64,000 bases of DNA from contig CAYOGE010000004.1 of the NCBI GenBank assembly GCA_964403525.1, positions 1 to 64,000 on the forward strand, given 5' to 3'. This document shows, in pieces, positions 25,328 through 33,004 of the stretch. Under the pieces are notes generated by a model. That model made no database searches. It was not told the origin of the DNA and saw only the letters and a list, made by a program, of their open reading frames with translations. The DNA comes from JAJTGZ01 sp964403525. GTDB taxonomy: Bacteria; Planctomycetota; Phycisphaerae; Phycisphaerales; UBA1924. Each line of letters starts with the position of its first letter. Position 1 is the first letter of the stretch. Both the position numbers and the translations under genes were made by a program.

Positions 25328-26497
25328 GTGACCGGCGCGATCCTGCTGCTCCTGGCGCTCGCTTTCCTGCTGGCTGTGCCGCTGACGGTGTACGCACGCG
25401 CGATGGGCAATCGCCTCAACGCCCACGACGGCGGCGGGGTAGCGGGCCAGGTGAAAGAGGCTGCGCGGCGGGTGCCCAACACCGGCGGAGTAGCCGTGTT
25501 CGGCGCCGTCACGCTGCCGCTGATCGGCTTCCTCCTCGCCATGCGCCTGGGGCTTGAGCAGCGCATGGTCGCGCTGGTGCCCGAGCTTGCTCCGCACCTT
25601 GAACGGGTGAACGAGCAGGCGGGGACGTACGGGTGGCTGCTGATCTGCCTCGGCGTGCTGCACGTGATGGGGCTCATCGACGACCGGCGGCCGCTGGGCG
25701 CGTGGCCGAAGCTTGTCGTCATGGCCGCCGTCGCGACGGCGTTCGTGCTCTTCACCGAAACACCCTCGGGCGGCTCGCGCGTGCTGACCATGCTCGATGC
25801 GCACGCCGGCGGGGCGTGGCTGAGCGTGCTGATCACGGTGGTCTGGATCATCGCTGTCACCAACGCGCTCAACTTCATCGACAACATGGACGGGCTCTGC
25901 GGCGGCGTTGCGGCGATCGCCGGCGCGTGCTTCATGGCGTCGGCGCTGGTCCACCGGCAGTGGTTCGTCGCGGGGATCCTGGCGCTGCTGGTAGGCGGGT
26001 GCCTGGGGTTCCTGGTCTATAACTTTCCATGGCGCAAACCCGCCTCGATCTTCCTGGGTGACGGCGGCTCGCTGGTGATCGGGTTTGTGCTTGCCACGAT
26101 GGCCGTGCGGATCACCTACGCGCACATCGACGACGCGGCCGTCGCCGCGGCGACATCGACCTTGCGGTGGCACGCCGTGCTGACGCCGCTGGTGGTGCTG
26201 GCGGTGCCCCTTTACGACATGACGAGCGTGACGTACCTGCGCCTGCGCCAGGGCAAGAGCCCGTTCGTGGGCGACCTGCAGCACCTTTCACACCGGCTGC
26301 ACTTTGGCGGGCTCACGCGGCGCGACACCGTGGTGGTGATCTGCGGGCTGACGGCGATCACCGCGATGGGTGGCATCGTGCTGCCGAGCCTTGAACCGTG
26401 GCAGGCGAGCGTGGTCTTCGCGCAGACGATCGCGGCCCTGGTGCTGCTTGGAATCTGGGAGTACCGCGCCGGCGCCGCCGCACGGGCAGGACGATGA
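25328..26497 (+). CDS. MraY/WecA/TagO-like polyprenyl-phosphate sugar-1-phosphate transferase
   Basis: The product is 389 aa from a GTG. It is polytopic (about 10-11 helices) with the family motifs HVMGLIDDRRPLG (Asp pair), NALNFIDNMDGLCGG and FLGDGGSLVIGF, and a cytoplasmic HLSHRLHFGG histidine motif near the end. It transfers a UDP-sugar phosphate, probably GlcNAc-1-P, to undecaprenyl phosphate, the first step of a cell-surface polysaccharide. The motif set is nearer WecA/TagO than MraY. Its stop overlaps the next start in an ATGA, so the two products are translationally coupled. Confidence 0.88.
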   Translation: MTGAILLLLALAFLLAVPLTVYARAMGNRLNAHDGGGVAGQVKEAARRVPNTGGVAVFGAVTLPLIGFLLAMRLGLEQRMVALVPELAPHLERVNEQAGTYGWLLICLGVLHVMGLIDDRRPLGAWPKLVVMAAVATAFVLFTETPSGGSRVLTMLDAHAGGAWLSVLITVVWIIAVTNALNFIDNMDGLCGGVAAIAGACFMASALVHRQWFVAGILALLVGGCLGFLVYNFPWRKPASIFLGDGGSLVIGFVLATMAVRITYAHIDDAAVAAATSTLRWHAVLTPLVVLAVPLYDMTSVTYLRLRQGKSPFVGDLQHLSHRLHFGGLTRRDTVVVICGLTAITAMGGIVLPSLEPWQASVVFAQTIAALVLLGIWEYRAGAAARAGR

Positions 26498-28950
26498 GCA
26501 CCGAAGCCGCACACTGCGATGATGGCGCGGCACCGTGGGATGCGCGGGCGTGGGGGCTGATCGTCGGCGTTGCCCTGGTGCTGGTGCCGATGCTGGTGCG
26601 CCTGCAGACGCCGCTGGATGTGCTGCCTTACTGGGACGGCGACCCGTTCACGCAGGAGGCGTCGGTCATCGGCCTGACGCCGTCGCTGAGCCTCTATGGC
26701 GATGTGTTGAGCCTGATCGGCGCGGCCGTGCTGCTGGCCCTCGCGCCGCGGCTGGGCCGGTTCGCGACGCTCGCCGGAGTCGTGCTGGTGGCCGCGGGCG
26801 CGGCGGCGTGCGCCTGGCACCTGAGTGAGCACACGTTCAACGCGAAGGAGGCGATCAGCGGCGGGGCGTGGATCAGCGGCGTGGCGGGGGCGTTTGCACT
26901 GTGGCGCGTGTCGGGCGACAAACGCGTGCGCCTGTTGGTCCTTGCGCTGGTCATCGGCGCGGTGGGGTTGCTGGTCGCCAAGGGCGTGTATCAGGTTGTG
27001 CTCGAGCATCCGGCAACGGTCGAGACTTTCAGACGTGACCGTGAAGCAATCCTGGCGCGGAACGGGTGGTCGCCCGACTCGTCGATGGCGAAGGCATACG
27101 AGCGGCGGCTGATGCAGGCCGAGGCTACCGGCTGGTTCGGCTTCGCGAACGTCTACGCGAGCTTCGCGGCGGCGGGCGTTGCAGCGTTTGGGGTGCTGGC
27201 GGCGGGCGCGTGGCTCACGTGGCGCAGCGCTCGCAAAGAGGAGGAAGGGGAGCCGGGGCGCTGGCCGTTCATCCTGTCGGGCGCGGGGTTTGTGCTTTCG
27301 GCCGCTGCGCTGGCCATGGCCGGTGCCAAGGGGGGCTTTGCGGCAGCGCTGGTTGGTCTGGCCGTCGCGGTCACACTTGAGTGGGCGCGCCGCCATGACG
27401 CGGGCCGCGCGGTGTGGCTGAGGCTGGTCGGCCCGGCGGTGATCGTTGCGCCGCTGCTGGCCGTGGTGACCCGCGGGGTGGTCGGCGAGCGCATCGGCGA
27501 GTTGTCGCTGCTCTTCCGTTGGTTCTACATGCAAGGCGCCGCTCGCATCTTCGGTGCCAACTGGCTGCACGGGGTCGGGCCCGACGGGTTCCAGGCCGCC
27601 TACTCGATGGCGAAGAACCCGCTGAGCCCCGAGGATGTAACGAGCCCCCACAGCCTGCTGTGGGACTGGGCGGCCTGCCTGGGGATCGGCGGGCTGGCGT
27701 GGGGTGCGGTGCTGGTGTGGACGAGCACGCGGCTCGGCTCGGGCGCGCTGGCAGAGGAGTCCGCTTCGGAAGCCGGTGATGGTCACGCCGACTGGACGCG
27801 GAAGCTCATGCGTGCGGTCTGCCTGATCGCGGCGCTGTCGGCGGTGCTGTCGATCCCTACGCAGTACGCGGCGATGCTCCCCGAGGAGGCACTGGGTGTG
27901 CGGATCGGCGGGTTGGTGGTGTGGTGCGTGCTCTCGTGCGCGGTGCTGGCCGTCGCGCAGCGCTGCATCGGCTGGCGGATCGCTCTGGCCGCGGGCGCGT
28001 GCGTGCTGCTGACGCACACGCAGATCGAGATCACCGGCGTGTGGCCGCAATCGTGCGGGCTGCTGTTTGCGTTGATCGCCGTGGCGGCGGGGCCGCTTGG
28101 CGGTCGCGTTGCTTCGGACCAAGATGAACCAACCTCACACGCAGCCGGGCGGTGGCCTCAATACGCGTGCGCGGCGGTCGTGCTCTGGATCGGCTTTGTG
28201 GCACTGCGCACCGCGGGCGTTGCCCGGCAATGGGAGAATTCGCTGGCGGACGCGTACACGCTCGCCACGCCGGTGCGTGAGCTTCGGCGGCAGATCGCCG
28301 GAGCCGCGTCCGACCCGGGCGAGCAGGCGCGGCTGGCCCGCCGCCTCTCGGTCGAGGAACCGCTCACCGCGGAGCGGATCATCGACAAGCTGCCGTGGGC
28401 CTGGCCGCTGGTGCGCAACGCGAGCCAGATTGCGCTGGAGGAGTCACGCGGGTACGCCTCCCGCGGCGACGCCGCGGGCCGCCAGGCGTCCAAGGCTTGG
28501 GCCGCTCGCGCGCTCGTGATCGCGCTCGGGCGGACCTCGGACCTCGCCTGGACCAGCGGCACCGGAGGGGGCTCGCTCCCGCCGGGCGCGGCGGAGAGCC
28601 TGCTCACTCGTTTCATCAACGAGCCGGTCGAAGGCTTGGATTCTCAGCAGGCGGGCTGGGCGGCAACGGTCTGCGTTGCCGCGGCCGATAGCCAACCCGA
28701 GCCGGACCGCGCGCTGTGGCTCAAGCTCGCCGGGAAGTACCTCTCGCAGGCGCACAGCCGTGACCCGTACAACCCGCTCCACCTCTCCCGGCTGATGGAC
28801 GTGCAGGAGAGGCTCGGCGACAAAGCGACAGCGGCGGAGACGGCCAGGACACTCCTTGCCGTCGATGCGCTGCAGCGCCTTGACCGGTCGGTGCGCGGGC
28901 TGAGCGAGCGCGATCGGGCGCGGGCGGAACGAATCGCCTCGGGCCGATGA
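26494..28950 (+). CDS. O-antigen ligase-like polytopic membrane protein with C-terminal helical-repeat region
   Basis: The product is 818 aa from the ATG at 26494, which overlaps the previous stop (ATGA); a frame back to 26398 is antisense-like. Residues 15-560 hold about 12 hydrophobic helices. The long external loop near residues 370-400 reads WLHGVGPDGFQAAYSMAKNP and then SPHSLLWDWAACLGIGG, the pattern of Wzy_C/WaaL O-antigen ligases. The last 230 residues are soluble and helical, TPR-like (for example LAGKYLSQAHSRDPYNPLHL). With the TagO-like gene it forms a two-gene surface-glycan unit. Confidence 0.78.
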   Translation: MSTEAAHCDDGAAPWDARAWGLIVGVALVLVPMLVRLQTPLDVLPYWDGDPFTQEASVIGLTPSLSLYGDVLSLIGAAVLLALAPRLGRFATLAGVVLVAAGAAACAWHLSEHTFNAKEAISGGAWISGVAGAFALWRVSGDKRVRLLVLALVIGAVGLLVAKGVYQVVLEHPATVETFRRDREAILARNGWSPDSSMAKAYERRLMQAEATGWFGFANVYASFAAAGVAAFGVLAAGAWLTWRSARKEEEGEPGRWPFILSGAGFVLSAAALAMAGAKGGFAAALVGLAVAVTLEWARRHDAGRAVWLRLVGPAVIVAPLLAVVTRGVVGERIGELSLLFRWFYMQGAARIFGANWLHGVGPDGFQAAYSMAKNPLSPEDVTSPHSLLWDWAACLGIGGLAWGAVLVWTSTRLGSGALAEESASEAGDGHADWTRKLMRAVCLIAALSAVLSIPTQYAAMLPEEALGVRIGGLVVWCVLSCAVLAVAQRCIGWRIALAAGACVLLTHTQIEITGVWPQSCGLLFALIAVAAGPLGGRVASDQDEPTSHAAGRWPQYACAAVVLWIGFVALRTAGVARQWENSLADAYTLATPVRELRRQIAGAASDPGEQARLARRLSVEEPLTAERIIDKLPWAWPLVRNASQIALEESRGYASRGDAAGRQASKAWAARALVIALGRTSDLAWTSGTGGGSLPPGAAESLLTRFINEPVEGLDSQQAGWAATVCVAAADSQPEPDRALWLKLAGKYLSQAHSRDPYNPLHLSRLMDVQERLGDKATAAETARTLLAVDALQRLDRSVRGLSERDRARAERIASGR

Positions 28951-29176
28951 CCCGCGAAAAAACCCCATCGCCCGAATCCCTCACAGGCATCACATCCGTT
29001 ACAGGCCCAACCGGGTGATGCAGATCGGGGCGCGGCGGCGGTGGGAGCGGTCTCAGGCGGCCGACTTGTGCATCCGAGCGCGTGGGAGAGCCTACCGTCC
29101 GCGCCGCGGCCGGACACTCCAACAGGGCGCAAGCAAGGACAGTCAACGCTCGATCACGCGAGGACACGGAGAAGCC

Positions 29177-29866
29177 ATGATGCACTCACGCTACCGAACG
29201 ATCCTGCTCTTTGGCCCGCCCGGCTCCGGTAAGGGTACGCAGGGCAAGATCCTCGGGCACGTGCCGGGGTTTTACCACCTCTCGTGCGGCGACGTGTTCC
29301 GCAACGTCGACACCAACAGCCCGCTCGGGCGGACGTTCATCGAGTACTCCAGCAAAGGGCTGCTGGTGCCAGACGAGCCGACGGTAGCGATGTGGTCGCA
29401 GCACATGTACGCCCGCACGATCATGAGCATCTACAAGCCCAACGTGGACATCCTGGTCCTCGACGGCATCCCCCGGAACGTCGCGCAGGCGAAGATCCTT
29501 GAAAAGCACATCAAGGTCCTCAAGATCATCCACTTGGTCTGCCCGGACGAGGAGAAGATGATCGACCGCCTCCGCAAGCGCGCCATCAAAGAAAACCGCA
29601 TGGACGACGCGCGAGACGACGTGATCCGCAAGCGCTGGCAGGTCTACAAGAAGGAAACGGCGCCGGTCCTCAACTTCTACCCGAAGGAACTGATCGCCGA
29701 GGTGAACGCCCAGGGCTCGCCCCCGCAGGTGCTCATCGACGTGCTGCGACACTGCGTGCCCGTCCAGCAGCAGCACTTCGCAACCGGTGGCGACGCGACA
29801 TCCGACGCTGCCGATGCCAAGAGCAACGGCAAGCACACCGTACGCAAGAAGGCACCGAAGCGCTAA
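29177..29866 (+). CDS. Adenylate kinase / nucleoside monophosphate kinase, short-LID form
   Basis: The product is 229 aa. The start is the ATG at 29177 (CGGAGAAG just upstream), with a second ATG at 29180. The P-loop GPPGSGKGTQG is followed by the NMP site SCGDVFRNV and DGIPRNVAQ in place of the more common DGFPR. The LID segment (RLRKRAIKENRMDDARDDVIRKR) is short and lacks zinc cysteines. The last 35 residues are Ala/Asp then Lys/Arg-rich (TVRKKAPKR) and extend beyond the fold. It converts AMP and ATP to ADP. Because of the altered motif and short LID, another NMP substrate is possible. Confidence 0.85.
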   Translation: MMHSRYRTILLFGPPGSGKGTQGKILGHVPGFYHLSCGDVFRNVDTNSPLGRTFIEYSSKGLLVPDEPTVAMWSQHMYARTIMSIYKPNVDILVLDGIPRNVAQAKILEKHIKVLKIIHLVCPDEEKMIDRLRKRAIKENRMDDARDDVIRKRWQVYKKETAPVLNFYPKELIAEVNAQGSPPQVLIDVLRHCVPVQQQHFATGGDATSDAADAKSNGKHTVRKKAPKR

Positions 29867-29897
29867 GCCCGCGCGACGAACTCAGGTCATGAACAAG

Positions 29898-29923
29898 GCC
29901 CGCCCTCCGGCGGGCTTTTCTTT
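29898..29923 (+). terminator. Rho-independent terminator
   Basis: GCCCGCC and GGCGGGC pair around CTCC and are followed by TTTTCTTT, 31 bp after the kinase stop. Confidence 0.88.
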
Positions 29924-29969
29924 GTTTTCATTCGCCGACGCGTCACGGCGTAGCGTTTGAGTTCCACGG

Positions 29970-30500
29970 TCACCGCGCGCTCGGAAGCCCGATCATCCGA
30001 CGCCACGCGCTCACCTGCCCGAAGTGGCTCATCGGGTGGGCGTTGAGCACGAACGTCAGGAACTGGCCGCGTACCGGGAACATCTCGCGGATGCGACCCT
30101 CCAGCGGGTTGGCCTGACGGAGCAGGTCGTCGTCGGCCGCCTTGACCGCTGCGACAGCCGCGTCAAACCCGTCGAAGAAGGCCTTGGTGACGACCGACAG
30201 CGACGGGTAGAGCTTGCCGTCGGCGTCGTCCTTGCACTCAACCCCCGACTTGAACAGGCCGTCCCACTCCGCCGGCACGGCCGCAACGCCTTCGGGCTGG
30301 TTGCACATCGCCAGCGCGCGCCGGTTGTAAAGCGAAAGGTGCCCGAAGACAAAGACGGGGTGGTTGCTGACAACCACCTTGCCGCCGGGGGTCGCAAACC
30401 GCGCCGCTTTTTCCGCGGGCACATCCTTGAGCATCAGCTCACCGAACGAACGCGTGATGGCGGCTGGGCCGGCGACGATTGAGCCGATGGAGTTTGACAT
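29970..30500 (-). CDS. DinB-like (DUF1569 type) four-helix protein
   Basis: The product is 176 aa with AAGGA about 10 nt upstream of the ATG. Histidines are placed as in the DinB/YfiT superfamily, which binds a metal in a four-helix bundle: VVSNHPVFVFGHLSLYNR in the second helix and NAHPMSHFGQVSAWRR near the end. Family members are thiol-dependent transferases or of unknown function. It is the last gene of a minus-strand run after the ThiF-like and RNase HII-like genes, with 42 bp to the former. Confidence 0.7.
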   Translation of the reverse strand: MSNSIGSIVAGPAAITRSFGELMLKDVPAEKAARFATPGGKVVVSNHPVFVFGHLSLYNRRALAMCNQPEGVAAVPAEWDGLFKSGVECKDDADGKLYPSLSVVTKAFFDGFDAAVAAVKAADDDLLRQANPLEGRIREMFPVRGQFLTFVLNAHPMSHFGQVSAWRRMIGLPSAR

Positions 30501-30542
30501 ACCGGGCTGTTCCTTACGTGTGTGGGAAAGAGGCGAGCAGGG

Positions 30543-31580
30543 TCAAAGGCCGACGTACCGCGCATAGACCGATCTTGCCACCGCCGCGTCGGTTGTGTTG
30601 CCCACGATCGCACGCCCATCCTTGAAAAGCGTGAGCGGCGTGCCGTCGCTGAGTGTGCCGGTGAGCGTGGTGTCGGTCTGCATGCTGAACGTTCCGGCGC
30701 TTGCGAGGCGGGCAGCGACGGCGGCGAGGTCGACTGAAGATGCTGAAGGAGCGGGGAGTTGCACGGCGTTGCGTCCGCAGAGGATAGTCGCTTCGATACC
30801 CATCGAAAGAAAATCGAAGGACCTTTTTCCGCAGCACGGACACCCCGGGTCACGGGCGCCCTTGAGATCAATGCGCGTGCGCTGGTTGCTCCACAGGTCA
30901 AACTGGAGCATCGTGCCACCCAGGGTTTGCGGAGCGACCATGAGCTTGATCGCGTCGGCCGCCTGGGTCGCGCCGATGATGGCGCTGACGGGCGCGAAGA
31001 TGCCCGCGGTGTCGCAGGTGGGCGAGGCGCCGGGTGCCGGCGCATCAGGAAAGAGGCAGCGAAGGCAGGGGGTGACGCCCGGCCTGATCGATAGCTGCAC
31101 ACCCTGCGAGCCGACCGCACCGCCGTAGACCAGCGGCACGCCGTGCTTTACGCACGCGTCGTTGATCAGGTAGCGGGTCTGGAAGTTGTCCGTGCAATCA
31201 AGCAAAACGTGCGGGCGCGGGTGGGTGACCAGCAGCGCGTCGGCGTTGGTCGGAGCGAAGTCCTCGATGAGGTCGTGGATGCGGATTGAGCGGTTGACCT
31301 CGCGCAGCCGCGCCGCCGCAGCCTCGGCCTTGGGCCTGCCCACATCGCGCTCGCCGTAGAGCGTCTGACGCTGCAGGTTCGTCAGCTCGACAAGGTCACG
31401 ATCAACCAGCGACAGCGTGCCGACGCCCGCGCGTGCCAGCAGGTCCGCCGCGGGGCAGCCCAGCGCCCCCATGCCGACAATCATCACGTGCGCAGCGGCC
31501 AGCGCCGCCTCGGCCTCGGGGCCAAAGCCGTGGAGGATCGTCTGCCGGTGGTAGCGGGATTGCGGCGGCGGCTCGGTCAC
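30543..31580 (-). CDS. ThiF/MoeB/HesA family adenylyltransferase
   Basis: The product is 345 aa from the GTG at 31580 (MTEPPPQSRYHRQTI); the frame upstream belongs to a shadow of the RNase HII gene. The Rossmann motif is IVGMGALGCPAADLLARAGVG, then VDRDLVELTNLQRQTLY, DCTDNFQTRYLIND and two CxxC zinc pairs (CLRC, CPCC). The last 90 residues form an extra domain that could be rhodanese- or ubiquitin-like. It adenylates the C-terminus of a small sulfur carrier such as ThiS or MoaD; the partner is not in the window. TACCCT is 5 nt before the GTG. Confidence 0.88.
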   Translation of the reverse strand: MTEPPPQSRYHRQTILHGFGPEAEAALAAAHVMIVGMGALGCPAADLLARAGVGTLSLVDRDLVELTNLQRQTLYGERDVGRPKAEAAAARLREVNRSIRIHDLIEDFAPTNADALLVTHPRPHVLLDCTDNFQTRYLINDACVKHGVPLVYGGAVGSQGVQLSIRPGVTPCLRCLFPDAPAPGASPTCDTAGIFAPVSAIIGATQAADAIKLMVAPQTLGGTMLQFDLWSNQRTRIDLKGARDPGCPCCGKRSFDFLSMGIEATILCGRNAVQLPAPSASSVDLAAVAARLASAGTFSMQTDTTLTGTLSDGTPLTLFKDGRAIVGNTTDAAVARSVYARYVGL

Positions 31581-31585
31581 ACGTG

Positions 31586-31591
31586 AGGGTA
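31586..31591 (-). promoter_or_regulatory. -10 box TACCCT for the ThiF-like gene, leaderless-type
   Basis: TACCCT on the minus strand is 5 nt before the GTG at 31580. It sits within the 29-bp gap after the upstream gene, so this gene may have its own promoter. Confidence 0.45.
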
Positions 31592-31609
31592 GTGCCTTCG
31601 TCTTGGCCC

Positions 31610-32653
31610 TTATGCGATCCGCACCATGGTGCGGCGCTCGTCGGCGGTGAACACCGTCTTCGCGTCGCCCAGCCAGCGTTTGGCGTCGGTGTAATAGCCC
31701 GCGGTCGGCTTGAGTTCGATACCGGCCGCGGCCGCCCGCTCGCTCCAATAGCGGTTGAACCGGGCCATCAGCAGCTCGCGCGTGAGCTTGGCCGTCATGC
31801 TCGCCAGGGCGATCGGCAGGTGGGCGCTCTCGCTGTCAACCTCAAACGAGAGAGTCGCCTGGCGCGGTGCGCCCGCGCCAGGCGAAGCGACCCGGTAGCG
31901 CGAGCGCGTCTCAGACTGCTCAACCGTCTGCAGCGTGCCCGACCCGCTGTCGATCGCCGCTGCGGCATCGGGGAGCCACTCGCGGATCGGGCCCGTGTAG
32001 TCGGCCCGCCCACCCTGCCGGTCGCAGACGATGCGCGGCCCACCTTCGACCGCCTCGCCCCCCCACCGCTCCCACGCGTAGCGCACGTGCTGGCCGATCG
32101 CCATGGCCGTCGTCGCCGACTTGTTCCCCTCGCACTTGACGATGTGGTTGAAGGTGCGCTCACCGATGGCGATCGCGCGAATGTCGAGGAGCTCGATGCC
32201 CGCCTCGTGCATCGCGCTGGCGAGCGCGTTGGCGTCGATGCCGACGCCGGCGCAACGCGAGTCCGTGTCGTAGCCGGGCAAGGGGAGCGGCTCTCCCTCG
32301 TACCACACTTGCGGCTCAACAACGACGCCGAGGGCCTCGAAGAACTCAAGGTCGTTCACCGGCCTGCGGCCCGATTCGCCGAGTGCGAGCATGGCGAGCA
32401 CGCCGCGGAGCAGGTGAGCGAGTGGCTCGCCAGAATCGTTGGGGCGTTTGAGCTTCTTGCTGTCGTCGAAGGGGATGCGTCTGGCCTTGTCGCTCGCCTT
32501 GCGGCAGGTGGCCGCCTTGAGCAGCTTCCACAGGTCCGGCGCGGGCTTGCTCGGCTCCCAGTCTCGAACGCGAAACGACGACCGTGCGACCACCAGCGGG
32601 CCCAGCAGCGGCCCGTACCCGGCTTCGTCGATTCCCACGATGACCAGCGGCAC
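31610..32653 (-). CDS. RNase HII-like protein (divergent, 347 aa)
   Basis: It starts at the GTG at 32653 and begins MPLVIVGIDEAGYGPLLGPL, the DEAG.GPL.GP signature of RNase HII with the catalytic Asp and Glu. Later acidic residues (PRIVCDRQGG, LPIALASMTAKLTREL) fit the remaining active-site strands. At 347 aa it is well over the usual 200-260 aa of bacterial RnhB, with insertions between the strands. It would remove RNA or ribonucleotides from RNA/DNA hybrids. A TAATCT box lies 6 nt before the GTG. Whether it is the only RNase HII of the genome cannot be told here. Confidence 0.75.
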   Translation of the reverse strand: MPLVIVGIDEAGYGPLLGPLVVARSSFRVRDWEPSKPAPDLWKLLKAATCRKASDKARRIPFDDSKKLKRPNDSGEPLAHLLRGVLAMLALGESGRRPVNDLEFFEALGVVVEPQVWYEGEPLPLPGYDTDSRCAGVGIDANALASAMHEAGIELLDIRAIAIGERTFNHIVKCEGNKSATTAMAIGQHVRYAWERWGGEAVEGGPRIVCDRQGGRADYTGPIREWLPDAAAAIDSGSGTLQTVEQSETRSRYRVASPGAGAPRQATLSFEVDSESAHLPIALASMTAKLTRELLMARFNRYWSERAAAAGIELKPTAGYYTDAKRWLGDAKTVFTADERRTMVRIA

Positions 32654-32659
32654 GGGCAG

Positions 32660-32665
32660 AGATTA
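32660..32665 (-). promoter_or_regulatory. -10 box TAATCT for the RNase HII-like gene, leaderless-type
   Basis: TAATCT on the minus strand is 6 nt before the GTG at 32653, with no Shine-Dalgarno. Confidence 0.5.
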
Positions 32666-32715
32666 ACGCGAGCCGACGAAAGAGTCGAGGCCGCGATGCA
32701 GAATCACCGGTCGCC

Positions 32716-32806
32716 GGGTGCCACAGACTCCGCCGGCTCTGCGGTGGAGTCTGTGCGGCGGGCTGGGCCTCAAGCGCAGAGTCCCAGAGCGGACTCTGCG
32801 GCACCC
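32716..32806. repeat. Three-way-junction inverted-repeat element
   Basis: An outer stem GGGTGCC (32716-32722) / GGCACCC (32800-32806) encloses two hairpins. One is 11 bp (32724-32753) with one G-T pair and the other is a perfect 9 bp (32776-32799, GCAGAGTCC / GGACTCTGC). It lies between tRNA-Leu and the RNase HII-like gene. The symmetry suits a structured RNA or a REP/MITE-like element. Confidence 0.65.
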
Positions 32807-32812
32807 CCGATG

Positions 32813-32849
32813 GTCAAAAACGAACGAGCCCCGGGGTGGCCCGGGGCTC
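32813..32849 (-). terminator. Rho-independent terminator of tRNA-Leu
   Basis: On the minus strand GAGCCCCGGG and CCCGGGGCTC pair perfectly (loop CCAC) and are followed by GTTCGTTTTT, 5 nt after the tRNA end. Confidence 0.9.
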
Positions 32850-32854
32850 AAAAG

Positions 32855-32938
32855 TGCGGCTGAGAGGACTTGAACCTCCACCCCCTTGCGGGGACTAGAA
32901 CCTGAATCTAGCGCGTCTGCCAATTCCGCCACAACCGC
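32855..32938 (-). tRNA. tRNA-Leu (anticodon CAG)
   Basis: An 84-nt class II tRNA. The acceptor stem GCGGTTG pairs with CAGCCGC, with discriminator A. The anticodon stem CTAGA/TCTAG encloses loop TTCAGGT, giving CAG. A long variable arm (CCCCGCAAGGGG) and a T-loop GTTCAAGTCC are present. CCA is not encoded. It reads CUG, the main Leu codon in this GC-rich DNA. Confidence 0.96.
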
Positions 32939-32949
32939 ATGTGGGGGCA

Positions 32950-32978
32950 AGGATACGCCCGGGCGGTCGGGCAGGCAA
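32950..32978 (-). promoter_or_regulatory. Promoter of tRNA-Leu
   Basis: On the minus strand TTGCCT (-35, plus 32973-32978) and TATCCT (-10, plus 32950-32955) are 17 bp apart, and the -10 ends 11 nt before the tRNA 5' end. It supports TAnnCT as the -10 form in this genome. Confidence 0.7.
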
Positions 32979-33004
32979 GACGCGCACGATCGTTGCCGGT
33001 GTGC

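Noticed and set aside
26212..28122. A 636-codon minus-strand frame across the O-antigen-ligase-like gene
   Set aside because: The translation is rich in Arg, Gln, His and Pro with no fold signals, the typical shadow pattern. The plus-strand gene has proper membrane helices and an ATGA-coupled start.
28987..29021. GCATCAC...GTGATGC inverted repeat before the kinase gene
   Set aside because: A 7-bp stem with a 21-nt loop is weak, and no T-tract or conserved context supports it as a functional site.
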